A stretch of 64,000 nt of DNA. Source: an uncultured Bryobacterales bacterium. Lineage in GTDB: Bacteria; Acidobacteriota; Terriglobia; Bryobacterales; UBA6623. The notes beneath the pieces were generated by a model. The model saw nothing but the letters and a program-made list of their open reading frames with translations, had not been told where the DNA came from and searched no databases. Positions 37,379-46,839 of the stretch are shown piece after piece; position 1 is the first letter of the stretch; the number at the start of each line of letters is the position of its first letter. The stretch covers positions 3,856,062 through 3,920,061 of the forward strand of contig OX638379.1 in assembly GCA_951813605.1 (NCBI GenBank), in the 5' to 3' direction. The position numbers and the translations under genes were made by a program.

Positions 37379-37892
37379 CGGTCACGATTATAGAGAGCAG
37401 TCCCGGCGAAAGTTTCCGAATGAGTTCGCGCCCTAGCTTCTACGGTGGAGCGAGACAGCCGGGTAGAGCCACACCCTGTCGGGCTTGGGATGCATTGCGA
37501 CCGATCGGCCGAGCATGCGAGCGCTTCGCCCAGCGCAAGGCTCGCCGGGAGCGTTGCCGGCCTCGTCAGACGCGGCCGGACCTATCGAGCCGTCGTAGGC
37601 CTTGGGTTCGACGTTCTCGGACGTTTCACCCTACTGCAAGAGCTTGGTCCTCCCGGACTTCACCAACGACCTGACGCATCCTTTCTTAGCCTCGCGCAAG
37701 CTCAACGGCTGCGGGAGACGCCCATGACGGGCCGACCGATGATCCGTTATTGGTCGTTGTAGCGTGGATGCTGCAAGAAGCCTAGCTGCATGGTTCCGGT
37801 GAATGGCGAGCCCCAGTTCCCATTCGCGCCTTCCAGGCAATTCTCACTGGTCCGGGCGTTCCTGCTTGGCGGGCGGAAAGCGGCGCTAAATG
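37379..37892. other. intergenic region between divergent operons
   Basis: About 510 bases between the TPR operon (minus) and the tetR operon (plus). Short frames are present but none has a recognisable domain or ribosome binding site. The right end holds the palindrome and promoter listed next. Confidence 0.5.
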
Positions 37893-37907
37893 AGGAACCT
37901 GGTTCCT
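37893..37907. promoter_or_regulatory. perfect 15-bp palindrome, candidate TetR operator
   Basis: AGGAACC-T-GGTTCCT at 37893-37907 is a perfect 7-1-7 palindrome, a size and symmetry typical of TetR-family operators. It lies 18 bases upstream of the -35 box of the tetR promoter, so it may serve an autoregulator or an activator. Confidence 0.55.
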
Positions 37908-37925
37908 ATCGGCGAAATCCGCGAT

Positions 37926-37954
37926 TTGACCTTGGACTGTCGGGGGGCTATAAT
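37926..37954 (+). promoter_or_regulatory. near-consensus sigma-70 promoter of the tetR-RND operon
   Basis: TTGACC at 37926-37931, a 17-base spacer, and a perfect TATAAT at 37949-37954. It stands 25 bases before the tetR ATG. A direct repeat TAATTCAT at 37951-37958 (overlapping the -10) and 37968-37975 is also visible and could be a repressor site. Confidence 0.8.
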
Positions 37955-37978
37955 TCATACAGACGTTTAATTCATCTA

Positions 37979-38656
37979 ATGCGCCAAGGCCCGGACACGA
38001 AAGACTTGATTCTAGACGCAGCGGAAGCCTTGTTTAGCGAAAAGGGCGTGGAAGGCGTGTCCTTGCGCCTCCTGACTAGGGTAGCGGGCGTCAACCTGGC
38101 CTCGGTCCACTACCACTTCGGATCCAAGGAAGCCGTGGTCAAAGCGGTGTTCTTGCGCCGCGTGAGGCCACTCAACCGAGAGAGGTTGGCAATGCTTGAC
38201 GCAGTTGAGGGGCGAGGCGACGCGCAGGTGGAGGACATCCTGGTTGCGCTGATGACGCCCGCCTTCCGGCTTGCACGCGACCCAGTTCGCGGGAAGCACT
38301 TCATGCGGCTTTGCGCCAGGTTCTATTCCGAACCCGCCGAGTACTTGGAGAAAGCGTTCGAAGCAGAGTTCGCCGAGGTCATAGGCCGGTTCGAGCGCGC
38401 GTTCGCGCGGGCGCTGCCGAAGCTGTCCCGCGACGATTTGCGTCGCCGCATGCACTTCTCCATCGGCGTAATGGTGCATACGATGCTTGATTCCGATCGC
38501 ACGAAGAAATGGACCGAGGGTGCGTGCGATCCGTCGGATACCGAGGCTACCCTCGCTGCCGTTGTGAGTTTCGTCGCCGCTGGAATGCGGGCAACGGATC
38601 CAAGAGTCGTTCGCGCCAGTGGCGCGCTGGAGACGGTTCAGGTAATTCACCGATGA
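37979..38656 (+). CDS. TetR family transcriptional regulator of the efflux operon
   Basis: The start is the ATG at 37979 (225 residues); upstream in-frame codons would lie inside the promoter. The N terminus is a TetR helix-turn-helix: TKDLILDAAEALFSEKGVEG (about residues 7-26), then LLTRVAGVNLASVHYHFGSK (about 31-50), the recognition helix with the diagnostic YHFGSKE. The C-terminal domain (about 60-215) is helical and resembles the TetR_C_33 group (CecR/YbiH-like), with FMRLCARFYSEP. It should repress the downstream exporter genes until a ligand binds. Its stop overlaps the start of the TolC-type gene as ATGA. No ribosome binding site is evident, and the transcript may be nearly leaderless. 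Confidence 0.9.
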   Translation: MRQGPDTKDLILDAAEALFSEKGVEGVSLRLLTRVAGVNLASVHYHFGSKEAVVKAVFLRRVRPLNRERLAMLDAVEGRGDAQVEDILVALMTPAFRLARDPVRGKHFMRLCARFYSEPAEYLEKAFEAEFAEVIGRFERAFARALPKLSRDDLRRRMHFSIGVMVHTMLDSDRTKKWTEGACDPSDTEATLAAVVSFVAAGMRATDPRVVRASGALETVQVIHR

Positions 38657-40089
38657 GCATTCGATTCGCTGCCGCTTTGATGGCCGTTCTGCTGGCTAGC
38701 TGCTCAAGAGAAGTAAGGCTGCCTGTCCACCAGTTGCAGGTCCCGCCGCCGGAAGCGTGGCGAGCGGCGGAGACCCAGCCGCTACCGACGGGTGAGAACT
38801 GGTGGGAATACCTGGGCGATCCGGGCCTCGACAGGGTGATCCGCAAGGCGCTTGAATGCAACCAGAGCGTGCGGGCGGCGGCGGAGCGAATCGAAGCCGC
38901 TGTCCAGGAGCGCCTGATCGCGGGCGCTGCCGACCTGCCGGACGTTAGCATCGGCGCGAACCGGCTGCGTCAGCGTCAGAACTTCGTCGGCCTGCCGTTT
39001 CCCGGCTTCGCCGATCGGGTCTTGAGCAATACCTTTAGCAACTCCGGCCTTTCATTCAACGTTTCGTGGGAAGCGGATATCTGGAATCGCTTCGCCGCCG
39101 ACAAGCTGGCAGCCGACGCCACGATTGCTGCGCGCCAGGCGGACCGGGACGCCGTGCGGCTTTCCATTGGCGGACAGGTCGCAAAGGCTTGGTTCGCTGC
39201 CGTCGAAGCCGAGCAGCAGATCGAGCTTGCGCGCGCCGTTCTTGCGCATTCGAAAGCGGTGGCAGATCGGATTCGCGAGCGGTACCGGACAGGCTCTCGC
39301 TCGCCGGTGGATGTGCGGCTTGCAGAAGGCGATATCGAACGTGCCCGGCTCGCAATCAGCCAGCGCGAGCAGGCGCGCGACGCGTTCGTGCGCCAGGTCG
39401 AGATCCTTGCTTGCGAGTATCCGGCGGGCGAATTCGCTGTCGCTGCGGACTTGCCGGAGCTGCCTTCTCAAGTTCCGGCCGGGCTGCCGTCCGAACTTGT
39501 CTTCCGCCGCCCCGACCTGCTCTCGGCGCAGCGGTCGCTGCTCTCCGCCGATGCGCGGATCGTGCAGGCCAAGGCCGCGCTGCGCCCCTCGTTTTCCCTC
39601 ACCAGCGCCGCCGGAACGTCGAGCAACACCTTGCTCGATCTCGTGAACCCCGGCCTTCAGATCTGGAACTACGCCCTGGGCGTCGCCCAGCCGATCTTCA
39701 ATCGCGGGCGCCTGAAGGCGAACGTGCGCGCCACCGAGGCCCGCGCCCGGGAAGCCGCAGCGGGCTACGAGGACCGCGTCTGGACAGCCTACCGGGAAGT
39801 CGAGACGGCTCTGGCGGCGGAAAGGACATTGCTCGACCAGGAGGGCGCCCTGCAACGGGTGCAACACAGCACCGCAGAGGCGATCGGCCTTGCCCAGATG
39901 CGTTTCAGCGCGGGCATGGCCGACGCGTTTTCCGTGCTCAACCTGCGTCGCACCGTCCTCGATACGGAAAGCGCGATTCTTGGCTTGCGCCGCTCGAGGA
40001 TTGACAATCGCGTCGACCTGCACCTGGCGCTCGGCGGCGGATTCGAGGTTGAGTCCGGGCCGGACGACGAGGCGGACCAGACGCAATAG
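38653..40089 (+). CDS. outer-membrane efflux lipoprotein, TolC/NodT (OprM-like)
   Basis: The ATG at 38653 overlaps the tetR stop (ATGA) and gives 478 residues. A lipoprotein signal ends at LLASC (Cys16), as in OprM-type channels. NWWEYLGDPGLDRVIRKAL (about residues 51-69) is the classic start of the periplasmic helical barrel. The protein then shows two OEP repeats: the first with LSFNVSWEADIWNRFAADKL (about 134-153), the second with RRPDLLSAQRSLLSADARIV (about 291-310) and FSLTSAAG. Coiled-coil helices rich in Ala/Glu/Arg lie between. It should form the outer-membrane duct of the RND pump encoded downstream. The spacer to the adaptor gene is nine bases. Confidence 0.93.
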   Translation: MSIRFAAALMAVLLASCSREVRLPVHQLQVPPPEAWRAAETQPLPTGENWWEYLGDPGLDRVIRKALECNQSVRAAAERIEAAVQERLIAGAADLPDVSIGANRLRQRQNFVGLPFPGFADRVLSNTFSNSGLSFNVSWEADIWNRFAADKLAADATIAARQADRDAVRLSIGGQVAKAWFAAVEAEQQIELARAVLAHSKAVADRIRERYRTGSRSPVDVRLAEGDIERARLAISQREQARDAFVRQVEILACEYPAGEFAVAADLPELPSQVPAGLPSELVFRRPDLLSAQRSLLSADARIVQAKAALRPSFSLTSAAGTSSNTLLDLVNPGLQIWNYALGVAQPIFNRGRLKANVRATEARAREAAAGYEDRVWTAYREVETALAAERTLLDQEGALQRVQHSTAEAIGLAQMRFSAGMADAFSVLNLRRTVLDTESAILGLRRSRIDNRVDLHLALGGGFEVESGPDDEADQTQ

Positions 40090-40098
40090 GAAGATGCA

Positions 40099-41313
40099 AT
40101 GAACAGATTTCGACTAGCCCTGATGGCAATCCTGCCGCTCTCGGTGATCGTGCTTGGCGCAGTTATCGCCAAGGCGCTGATCGACTCCTACGAGGAACCC
40201 CAGCCCGAACCTGTCGTGGCCCAGCCCCCCGTCGTGAGCGTCATTCCGGCCGAGCAGGTGGATCTGACGCTCACCGTCGAAGCCGAGGGAACCGTCGCGC
40301 CCCGCACCGAGTCGCAACTCGTGCCCGAGATTTCCGGGCGGGTCGTGGAGGTGTCACAGTCGCTGGCCGCAGGAGGCTTCTTCGGCGAGGGCGATGTATT
40401 GCTCAGGATTGAATCGCGGGTCTACGAGCTGGGCGTGACGCGCGCGAAGGCCGCCATCGAGCAGGCCAAGCTGCGCCTGACCACCGAGCGCCAGGAAGCC
40501 GAGGTCGCTCGCAAGGAGTGGGCCGCGCTTGGCAAGGGGGAGCCGTCCCCGCTTCTGTTCCGCGAACCGCAAATCGTCGAAGTGCAGTCCAGTCTCGCCG
40601 CCGCCCAAGCTGCGCTGGCGCAGGCCGAATACGATCTCGAGCGCACAGTGCTGCGCGCGCCGTTCGCTGGTCGGGTCCGTTCCAAGCAAGTCGATTTGGG
40701 GCAGTTCGTGCAGCGAGGGGTCGCTATTGCGACTCTGTACTCGGTTGATGTCGCGGAGGTGCGCTTGCCGATCCCGAATGCCGAGCTGGAATACTGCAAC
40801 CTGCCTCTCGCCTATCGCGACGGCTCGTCGACGGGACAAGGCCCAGCCGTCAAGCTGACCGCGCGTTTCGCAGGCAGGGATCATTCCTGGCAAGGCCGTA
40901 TTGTGCGCACCGAAGGCGAGATCGATCCCCGCACGCGCATGGTGAACGCCATCGCTCAGGTTCAAGATCCGTATGCCCGCGGTCGAAACTCGAGCCGGCC
41001 TCCGCTAGCAGTCGGAATGTTCGTCAAGGCCGAGATACGGGGCATACGGGTGCGCAACGTGATTCGCTTGCCACGCACGGCCCTGCACGAAGGGGACATC
41101 GTATTCGTGGTTGACGGAGGATCGCGCCTTCGCTTCCGGCCAGTCGATGTACTGCGCCGGGAGCGCGAGGTTGTGCTGATTCGAGGAGGGATCGAGGAGA
41201 GCGAACAGATCTGCGTGTCCCCTCTGGAGCCAGCCGTGAACGGCATGGCAGTTGAGGTCTTGGAAAGTCCCGTAACCGGCTCCGCGGAATCCGGGCCAGG
41301 GGAGGAGGCATGA
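40099..41313 (+). CDS. RND efflux periplasmic adaptor (membrane fusion protein)
   Basis: A 404-residue protein from the ATG at 40099, with AGGAAG seven bases upstream. One N-terminal membrane segment (about residues 8-28) anchors it. The lipoyl half-motif VAPRTESQLVPEISGRVVEV (about 67-86), a helical hairpin (about 110-195, KAAIEQAKLRLTTERQEAEV), the returning lipoyl strand TVLRAPFAGRVRSKQVDLG (about 190-208), a beta-barrel domain and a membrane-proximal domain (LPRTALHEGDIVFVV, about 325-339) are all visible. The adaptor links the inner-membrane transporter with the outer-membrane channel. Its stop overlaps the ATG of the transporter gene by four bases. Confidence 0.94.
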   Translation: MNRFRLALMAILPLSVIVLGAVIAKALIDSYEEPQPEPVVAQPPVVSVIPAEQVDLTLTVEAEGTVAPRTESQLVPEISGRVVEVSQSLAAGGFFGEGDVLLRIESRVYELGVTRAKAAIEQAKLRLTTERQEAEVARKEWAALGKGEPSPLLFREPQIVEVQSSLAAAQAALAQAEYDLERTVLRAPFAGRVRSKQVDLGQFVQRGVAIATLYSVDVAEVRLPIPNAELEYCNLPLAYRDGSSTGQGPAVKLTARFAGRDHSWQGRIVRTEGEIDPRTRMVNAIAQVQDPYARGRNSSRPPLAVGMFVKAEIRGIRVRNVIRLPRTALHEGDIVFVVDGGSRLRFRPVDVLRREREVVLIRGGIEESEQICVSPLEPAVNGMAVEVLESPVTGSAESGPGEEA

Positions 41314-44300
41314 AGGGCCTGATCGCCTGGTTCGCTCGGAACAGCGTCGTAGCGAACCTGCTGCTGTTAGTCATCGTCGCCGCCGGCGCGATCACTCTGG
41401 GATCGCTTAAGAAGGAAGTGTTCCCCGAGATCTCCCTGGACTCCGTCACTGTCTCGGCGGAATACAGGGGTGCCGCCCCGGAAGAGGTCGAAGAGGCCAT
41501 CTGCCTGCGCGTTGAGGAAGCGATTCAAGGGATCGAGGGAATCAAGAAGATCACCTCGACAGCCAACGAAGGGGCAGGCTTGGTCTTGATCGAAGTGAGT
41601 CTTGGTTACGACGTCAGGCGGGTCATGGAGGAAATCAAGACCGAAGTGGACGCGATCGACACGTTTCCCGACGAAGTCGAAAAGCCAATTGTCCAGCAAA
41701 TCAATTCTAGGTTCCAGGTGATTAATGTCTCCATTTCCGCCGAGGCTGATCTGGGGACCCTGAAGCACCTCGGGGAGCGGGCCAGGGATGAGATCATGGC
41801 GTTGCCCGAGATTTCCCATGCGGAACTCCTGAGCGTGCCCCCGTACGAGATCTCGATCGAGGTTTCCGAGCAGGCCCTGCGGCGCTGGGGCCTGACCTTC
41901 GACCAGATCGCCAACACCGTCCGGCAGTTTTCCGTGGACTTGCCTGGAGGGTCTGTAAAGACGGGAACCGGAGAGATCCTGCTGCGCACCAACGGGCAGG
42001 CCTATACCGGCGAGGAATACGAGCGGCTGCCGCTGCTAACCCGACCCGACGGGACGAAGATCTACCTGCGCGATGTCGCGACAGTCATCGATGGGTTCGA
42101 AGACGTTTCGGTCTCCGCGATGCTCGACGGCAGGCCGTCGGTCGTGATCCAGGTGTACCGAGTCGGGGATCAGAGCGCGATCGATGTGGCCCAGGCAGTG
42201 ACCCGCTATGTGGACGAAACGATGCCCACTTTGCCGCACGGCGTCGACATCGCCACGTGGCAGGACAGCGCTCGGCTGCTCAAGAGTCGCATCGATCTGC
42301 TGGTCAAGAACGCGATGACCGGGCTCGTGCTCGTGTTCGTAGTGCTCGCCCTGTTCATGCGAATGCGGCTGGCGTTCTGGGTCACGCTCGGCATCCCCAT
42401 CTCCTTTCTCGGTGCCATCGCTCTGATGCCGATGTTCGACGCGTCGATCAACATGATGTCGCTGTTCTCGTTCATCCTGGTGCTGGGCATTGTGGTGGAC
42501 GACGCGATCGTCGTCGGCGAGAACATCCACACGATGCAAGTTCGCACCGGCAAGCGGACCAGCGCGGCGATCCGCGGGACATACCAAGTTCTCGTGCCGG
42601 TGGCGTTCGGCGTGCTGACGACGATGGCTGCGTTCTCGCCGATGCTTTTTGTCCCGGGGCTCATGGGTAAGGTCGTCAGGGTATTCCCATTGATCATCCT
42701 TCCGACGCTTTTCTTCTCGCTCGTCGAGTCGAACCTGATCCTGCCGTGCCATCTCTCGCATTACAAGAAGCCCAAGCCAGGCAAGAGGCCCAATGCTTTT
42801 TCGAAGGCTTGGAACGGCTTCTTTGACGTCTTCTCCAACGGGCTGGCCTGGTTCATCCGGCGGGCTTACCGACCGATTCTCGCCGCAGCCTTGCAGTGGC
42901 GCTACCTGACGCTCTCCGTCGCTCTGTTTTGCGTGCTGTTCACCGTGGGATTGATTGGCGCCGGGCACGTTCGCTGGGTCCTGTTCCCGACCGTGGAAGC
43001 GGACTCCGTCGTGGCCTTCTTGACCATGCCGAGGGAGTCACCAGTGGAGGTGACGGGCAAAGGCGTGGACCAGATTGGAGGGGCCGGGATCGAGCTGCGG
43101 AAGGAACTCGCCGTCGAGCAGGGCGGCGACCAAGTCCGACACATCATGAGCTCGATCGGAGAGCACCCGTACAGGGAGGTGCAGAGTGGTCCGGCGGCGG
43201 CCGGAGACCAGTATCGAGGCGAGCACCTGGGAGAGGTCCACATCGCGCTGATACCGGCTGAGACGCGAGGCATCACTGCCGAAGAGATCGCCAACCGCTG
43301 GCGCGAGAAGATCGGCAAGATTCCCGGGGCGGTGGAACTTGCGGTGACCAGCGACCTGATCGGCGGCGGCAAGGCAATTGACCTTCAATTCAGCGCTCGA
43401 GATCTTGCGACGGTGCAGGAAGTCGCCGAGATCACGAAAGCGAGGCTGGCCGGGTATCCCGGCGTCATCGAGGTCACGGATACGTACCGCGCCGGAAAGC
43501 CCGAGATCAACCTGGCGCTGACTTCGGACGGCGAGGCCCTGGGATTGACCTTGGAGAGCCTGGGGCGCCAAGTCCGACAGGGTTTCTTCGGAGCGGAGGC
43601 CCAGCGCATCCAGCGCGGGCGCGACGAAATCCGCGTAATGGTGCGGTATCCGCAACAAGACCGCCGTTCGCTGGGAGACCTCGAGCATATGCGGGTCCGC
43701 ACGCCCAGCGGTGACGAGGTTCCATTCTCGACCGTCGCGTCCGCGTCGATGGGGCGCGGTCCCGCGACAATCACCAGGGTCGACCGGCAGCGGTCCATCA
43801 ATGTGCAAGCGGAGGTGGACGAATCGATCACTACAGGCGGCGAAGTGTCGCAGGCGTTGCAGGCGGAGTTCCTGCCTCAACTGATGGCACGCTATCCGGG
43901 GGTCGTCTACTCGTTCGAAGGTGACGAGGCCGACTTCGCCGAATCGATGGACGGTCTCGCGAAGGGATTGTTTGCGGCGTTGTTCGTGATGTTCGCGATG
44001 CTGGCGATTCCGCTGAAGAGCTACGTCAAGCCGGCGATTATTCTAAGCGCGATTCCGTTCGGGATGATCGGGGCGATTTGGGGCCACTGGCTGCTCGGAA
44101 TGCAGGTCAGCTTTCTCTCGCTGTGCGGCATGGTGGCACTTGCCGGCGTGGTGGTAAACGACGGCTTGGTGCTGGTCTCGTTCATCAACACCTACAGCCG
44201 GCAGAACGGTCAGCTGCATAAGGCCGTGCAACTGGCCGGCGAGGCACGTTTTCGACCGATCCTGCTCACCTCGCTCACCACGGCCGCAGGAGTGACCCCG

Positions 44301-44528
44301 TTGATTCTGGAGAAGAGCATCCAAGCCCAGTTCTTGATCCCTATGGCCGTAGCGCTGGCCGCCGGCGTGCTTTTCGCCACGGCCGTTACCCTGATCCTGG
44401 TGCCGACGCTCTACATGATCCTTGATGACATCCGGTCCGTTTTCAGTTGGATGATCCGCGGGGAACGACGACCTTCGTACCGCGTCGGATCGTTTGCTGG
44501 CAGCCAGGAGACTGCGGCGGGAGACTAG
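41310..44528 (+). CDS. RND efflux transporter, AcrB/HAE family
   Basis: A 1072-residue inner-membrane proton-driven exporter. The ATG at 41310 overlaps the adaptor stop and follows GGGGAGGAGG. The first helix and porter segment are typical (NSVVANLLLLVIVAAGA, then EYRGAAPEEVEEAICLRVEE). Transmembrane helix 4 carries the proton-relay pair Asp397-Asp398 in LGIVVDDAIVVGENI. The C-terminal half repeats the fold, with helices at about 875-1055 (MFAMLAIPLKSYVKPAIIL, GVVVNDGLVLVSFIN). Asn950 lies where AcrB has the helix-10 Lys region, as in several non-HAE1 subgroups, so the substrate class may differ from classical multidrug pumps. With tetR, the TolC-type channel and adaptor it forms a complete operon. 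Confidence 0.94.
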   Translation: MKGLIAWFARNSVVANLLLLVIVAAGAITLGSLKKEVFPEISLDSVTVSAEYRGAAPEEVEEAICLRVEEAIQGIEGIKKITSTANEGAGLVLIEVSLGYDVRRVMEEIKTEVDAIDTFPDEVEKPIVQQINSRFQVINVSISAEADLGTLKHLGERARDEIMALPEISHAELLSVPPYEISIEVSEQALRRWGLTFDQIANTVRQFSVDLPGGSVKTGTGEILLRTNGQAYTGEEYERLPLLTRPDGTKIYLRDVATVIDGFEDVSVSAMLDGRPSVVIQVYRVGDQSAIDVAQAVTRYVDETMPTLPHGVDIATWQDSARLLKSRIDLLVKNAMTGLVLVFVVLALFMRMRLAFWVTLGIPISFLGAIALMPMFDASINMMSLFSFILVLGIVVDDAIVVGENIHTMQVRTGKRTSAAIRGTYQVLVPVAFGVLTTMAAFSPMLFVPGLMGKVVRVFPLIILPTLFFSLVESNLILPCHLSHYKKPKPGKRPNAFSKAWNGFFDVFSNGLAWFIRRAYRPILAAALQWRYLTLSVALFCVLFTVGLIGAGHVRWVLFPTVEADSVVAFLTMPRESPVEVTGKGVDQIGGAGIELRKELAVEQGGDQVRHIMSSIGEHPYREVQSGPAAAGDQYRGEHLGEVHIALIPAETRGITAEEIANRWREKIGKIPGAVELAVTSDLIGGGKAIDLQFSARDLATVQEVAEITKARLAGYPGVIEVTDTYRAGKPEINLALTSDGEALGLTLESLGRQVRQGFFGAEAQRIQRGRDEIRVMVRYPQQDRRSLGDLEHMRVRTPSGDEVPFSTVASASMGRGPATITRVDRQRSINVQAEVDESITTGGEVSQALQAEFLPQLMARYPGVVYSFEGDEADFAESMDGLAKGLFAALFVMFAMLAIPLKSYVKPAIILSAIPFGMIGAIWGHWLLGMQVSFLSLCGMVALAGVVVNDGLVLVSFINTYSRQNGQLHKAVQLAGEARFRPILLTSLTTAAGVTPLILEKSIQAQFLIPMAVALAAGVLFATAVTLILVPTLYMILDDIRSVFSWMIRGERRPSYRVGSFAGSQETAAGD

Positions 44529-44806
44529 CAGGACCAGCGGCAGGGCTGTTCAGCCCAGGCTAGCTAGGGTGGGCAAGCCGTGAGCCACCGCTGAGGCGCG
44601 TTCACCCTCCGATCAGTCCAGCCGCTTGCTTCGGCCAGCGTCCGCCGGTGCGGCAACTAGCTCCGTGCGCTCTCCTCAATCCGGCAGGAACAACCGGCCC
44701 GCGAAGGCTCGGCGGGGGATTGCTCGCAGCCACGTGCAGGCGGTCGATGCCGTGTTCCTACAATGATGTTGGGTCTCGGCGGAGCCGCGGGATCGCGAGG
44801 GCGGGA

Positions 44807-46255
44807 TTGAGCGCGCAGATTCCTCAGAAATCGAAAGCTGGCCTGGTTGGTCTGGCTTTCGGCCTAACGACCGCATTGCTCGAACCGGCCGGCGCGCAAG
44901 CCGCGGCGCCGGACGGGGAAACGGTGTACCGTCAATCGTGCGCGGCCTGCCACGAGAGCGGAGAGAATCGCGCCCCATCGTTCGCAGCCCTGCGCCGCTT
45001 GTCAACGGAGGCGATCCTCGAGTCCTTGACGAGCGGGACGATGGCCTATGTCGGCGAGACACTGCCTACGGGCCACGCCGATGCCGTCGCGTCATTCCTC
45101 GGGCGCGGCACAGGAACGGTTGCGGTCAGGGCACGGCGAACTTGCCCGGAAGAACCATGGCCGGACCCCTTTGCCGGGCCGCGTTGGCTGGGCTGGGGAG
45201 GCGATCTGGGGAACACAAGGCACCAGTCGGCGGACTTCGCGGGACTGGACGCCGATTCGGTTTCAGGCCTGGGCCTCAAATGGGCGTTCGGCCTGCCCGA
45301 CGCTGACAGGGCCCGCGCGCAGCCCGCGGTCGCGGGTGGACGCGTGTTCCTCGGCGCGCGAAACGGTCGGCTCTACGCCCTGGACGCCAAGTCGGGATGC
45401 GCGATTTGGGAATTCAAGGCCCGGGCCGAAGTGCGAACGGCTGTGCTGGTCTCGCCCACTCAGGCAGCCGGACGCAACGCGGTCTATTTCGGAGACATCA
45501 AGGCCAACCTCTACGCGGTGGACGCCGCGACCGGCAGGCAGCTGTGGAGAACCAAGGTAGACGATCACGAAGCAGCGACGCTCACCGGATCGCCGGTGCT
45601 CTTCGAAGGGCGGCTGTATGTTGCAACCAGCTCGATCGAGGAATTCACAGGGGCCTCCCCGATCCTAGTTGAACTTCCCGAAGGACAGCGCCTCCTGATC
45701 GCCGGCCAGAAATCCGGCATGGTCCATGCCGTGGACCCGGATCAAGAAGGTGCCATCGCTTGGCAGCGCCGGGCGGGCAAGGGCGGCATGCTCGGCGGCA
45801 TCCAGTTCGGCCCGGCCGCGGACTTTCGAAACGCTTACGTCGCCGTTTCGGACTACCGGGGCGCGGGATCCAGCGAAGGCGGCGGCATCACGGCCTTCTG
45901 CCTCTCTGACGGGCAGATCGTTTGGCACGCGCCCGGGATTCCCTGCCCGGCCGGCCGCGAAGGCTGCTCTTCCGCCCAGTCGGCAGCCGTCACCGCCATC
46001 CCAGGCGTGGTCTTCTCGGGCTCGCTGGACGGATTCCTTCGCGCGTACTCGACAGAAGACGGGTCTGTGCTGTGGAGCTACGACACCGTTCGAGAGTACT
46101 CGCACACGGTCAACGGAGTCCCCGCGACGGGCGGCTCGCTCAACGGTCCCGGACCGGCGGTGGTGGAAGGCATGGTGTACGTCAATTCCGGTTACGGCCA
46201 GTTCGGCTCCATCCCGGGCAACGCGTTCCTTGCATTCGTCGTCATCGGCGAGTGA
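44807..46255 (+). CDS. PVADH-like quinohemoprotein: cytochrome c + PQQ-type propeller
   Basis: I start it at the TTG at 44807 because GAGGGCGGGA precedes it and a good signal peptide follows (ending near GAQA, about residue 31); the frame is open back to a GTG at 44648, with an ATG at 44747. The mature protein (482 residues in all) begins with a cytochrome c domain, ETVYRQSCAACHESG (CAACH, about residues 43-47), then a quinoprotein propeller with GWGGDLGNTRHQ, LKWAFGLPDA and repeated LYALDAKSG-type blades. This order and these motifs match polyvinyl-alcohol dehydrogenase-like proteins, which oxidise hydroxyl groups in the periplasm. CPAGREGCSS suggests a disulfide. It lies 278 bases after the RND operon, probably as a separate unit. 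Confidence 0.8.
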   Translation: MSAQIPQKSKAGLVGLAFGLTTALLEPAGAQAAAPDGETVYRQSCAACHESGENRAPSFAALRRLSTEAILESLTSGTMAYVGETLPTGHADAVASFLGRGTGTVAVRARRTCPEEPWPDPFAGPRWLGWGGDLGNTRHQSADFAGLDADSVSGLGLKWAFGLPDADRARAQPAVAGGRVFLGARNGRLYALDAKSGCAIWEFKARAEVRTAVLVSPTQAAGRNAVYFGDIKANLYAVDAATGRQLWRTKVDDHEAATLTGSPVLFEGRLYVATSSIEEFTGASPILVELPEGQRLLIAGQKSGMVHAVDPDQEGAIAWQRRAGKGGMLGGIQFGPAADFRNAYVAVSDYRGAGSSEGGGITAFCLSDGQIVWHAPGIPCPAGREGCSSAQSAAVTAIPGVVFSGSLDGFLRAYSTEDGSVLWSYDTVREYSHTVNGVPATGGSLNGPGPAVVEGMVYVNSGYGQFGSIPGNAFLAFVVIGE

Positions 46256-46779
46256 ACCGGCAATTGTCGTCAAGCTGTTCGATTAGACTTAATTTACGCT
46301 CGCGAAACTGGGCGGTACCCATGTCTTCAGTTGGTCTTGTAGCGGGTTGAAGTTAGCCGGTGGTCCGCGAACTGGAAGTGCAGCCCGGGAATCTCGTAGC
46401 TGGGTGTGTGGCAAGTGGAGCAGCCCTCGGTTCCGCTGGGGCATCGACGATCAGTTGCCCCTTTGGTGCGGTCCCGACCTCAGATGGATGGCACGTCGGC
46501 GGACGGCACTTGGATCGCGTGGACGGCAGCGCGTCCCGGGATCGCGCTCCAACAGGAGTCGCCCCAAGCTCGCATTGGGTCCTCGTCCCGGGCGTCAGCG
46601 AGGTTAGCGAATGAGAGCGAAACCGAGAATCCCGCGGCGAAAGTGTGGAGGATGGCCGAGAACTCGTCCTTGGCGTCGGTTTGCGAGTCGGCATGCAGCC
46701 GATCAGGTTCGAGCCGCTTCTCCTTCAGGGCCTGAATGATCGGGCCATTCCGCTCGCACTTTGCCGTCCAGCCATGCGT
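46256..46779. other. intergenic region, no gene seen
   Basis: About 520 bases before the promoter of the next gene. Several overlapping frames exist on both strands without domains. No terminator with a clear T-run was seen after the quinohemoprotein gene. Confidence 0.45.
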
Positions 46780-46808
46780 TTGCCGCATCGCCGATCAGTG
46801 CGTATACT
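46780..46808 (+). promoter_or_regulatory. sigma-70-like promoter of the 604-residue secreted protein
   Basis: TTGCCG at 46780-46785, a 17-base spacer, TATACT at 46803-46808. It is 31 bases upstream of the chosen ATG, which itself has AGGAG in its leader. Confidence 0.65.
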
Positions 46809-46839
46809 ACGCGAAAGCAGGAAAGGAGCAGTACGAAGA

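Noticed and set aside
42036..42968. His/Arg/Asp-rich minus-strand frame that looks like a metal-binding protein
   Set aside because: Shadow of the RND transporter gene; the His richness comes from reading conserved Met/Val codons backwards.
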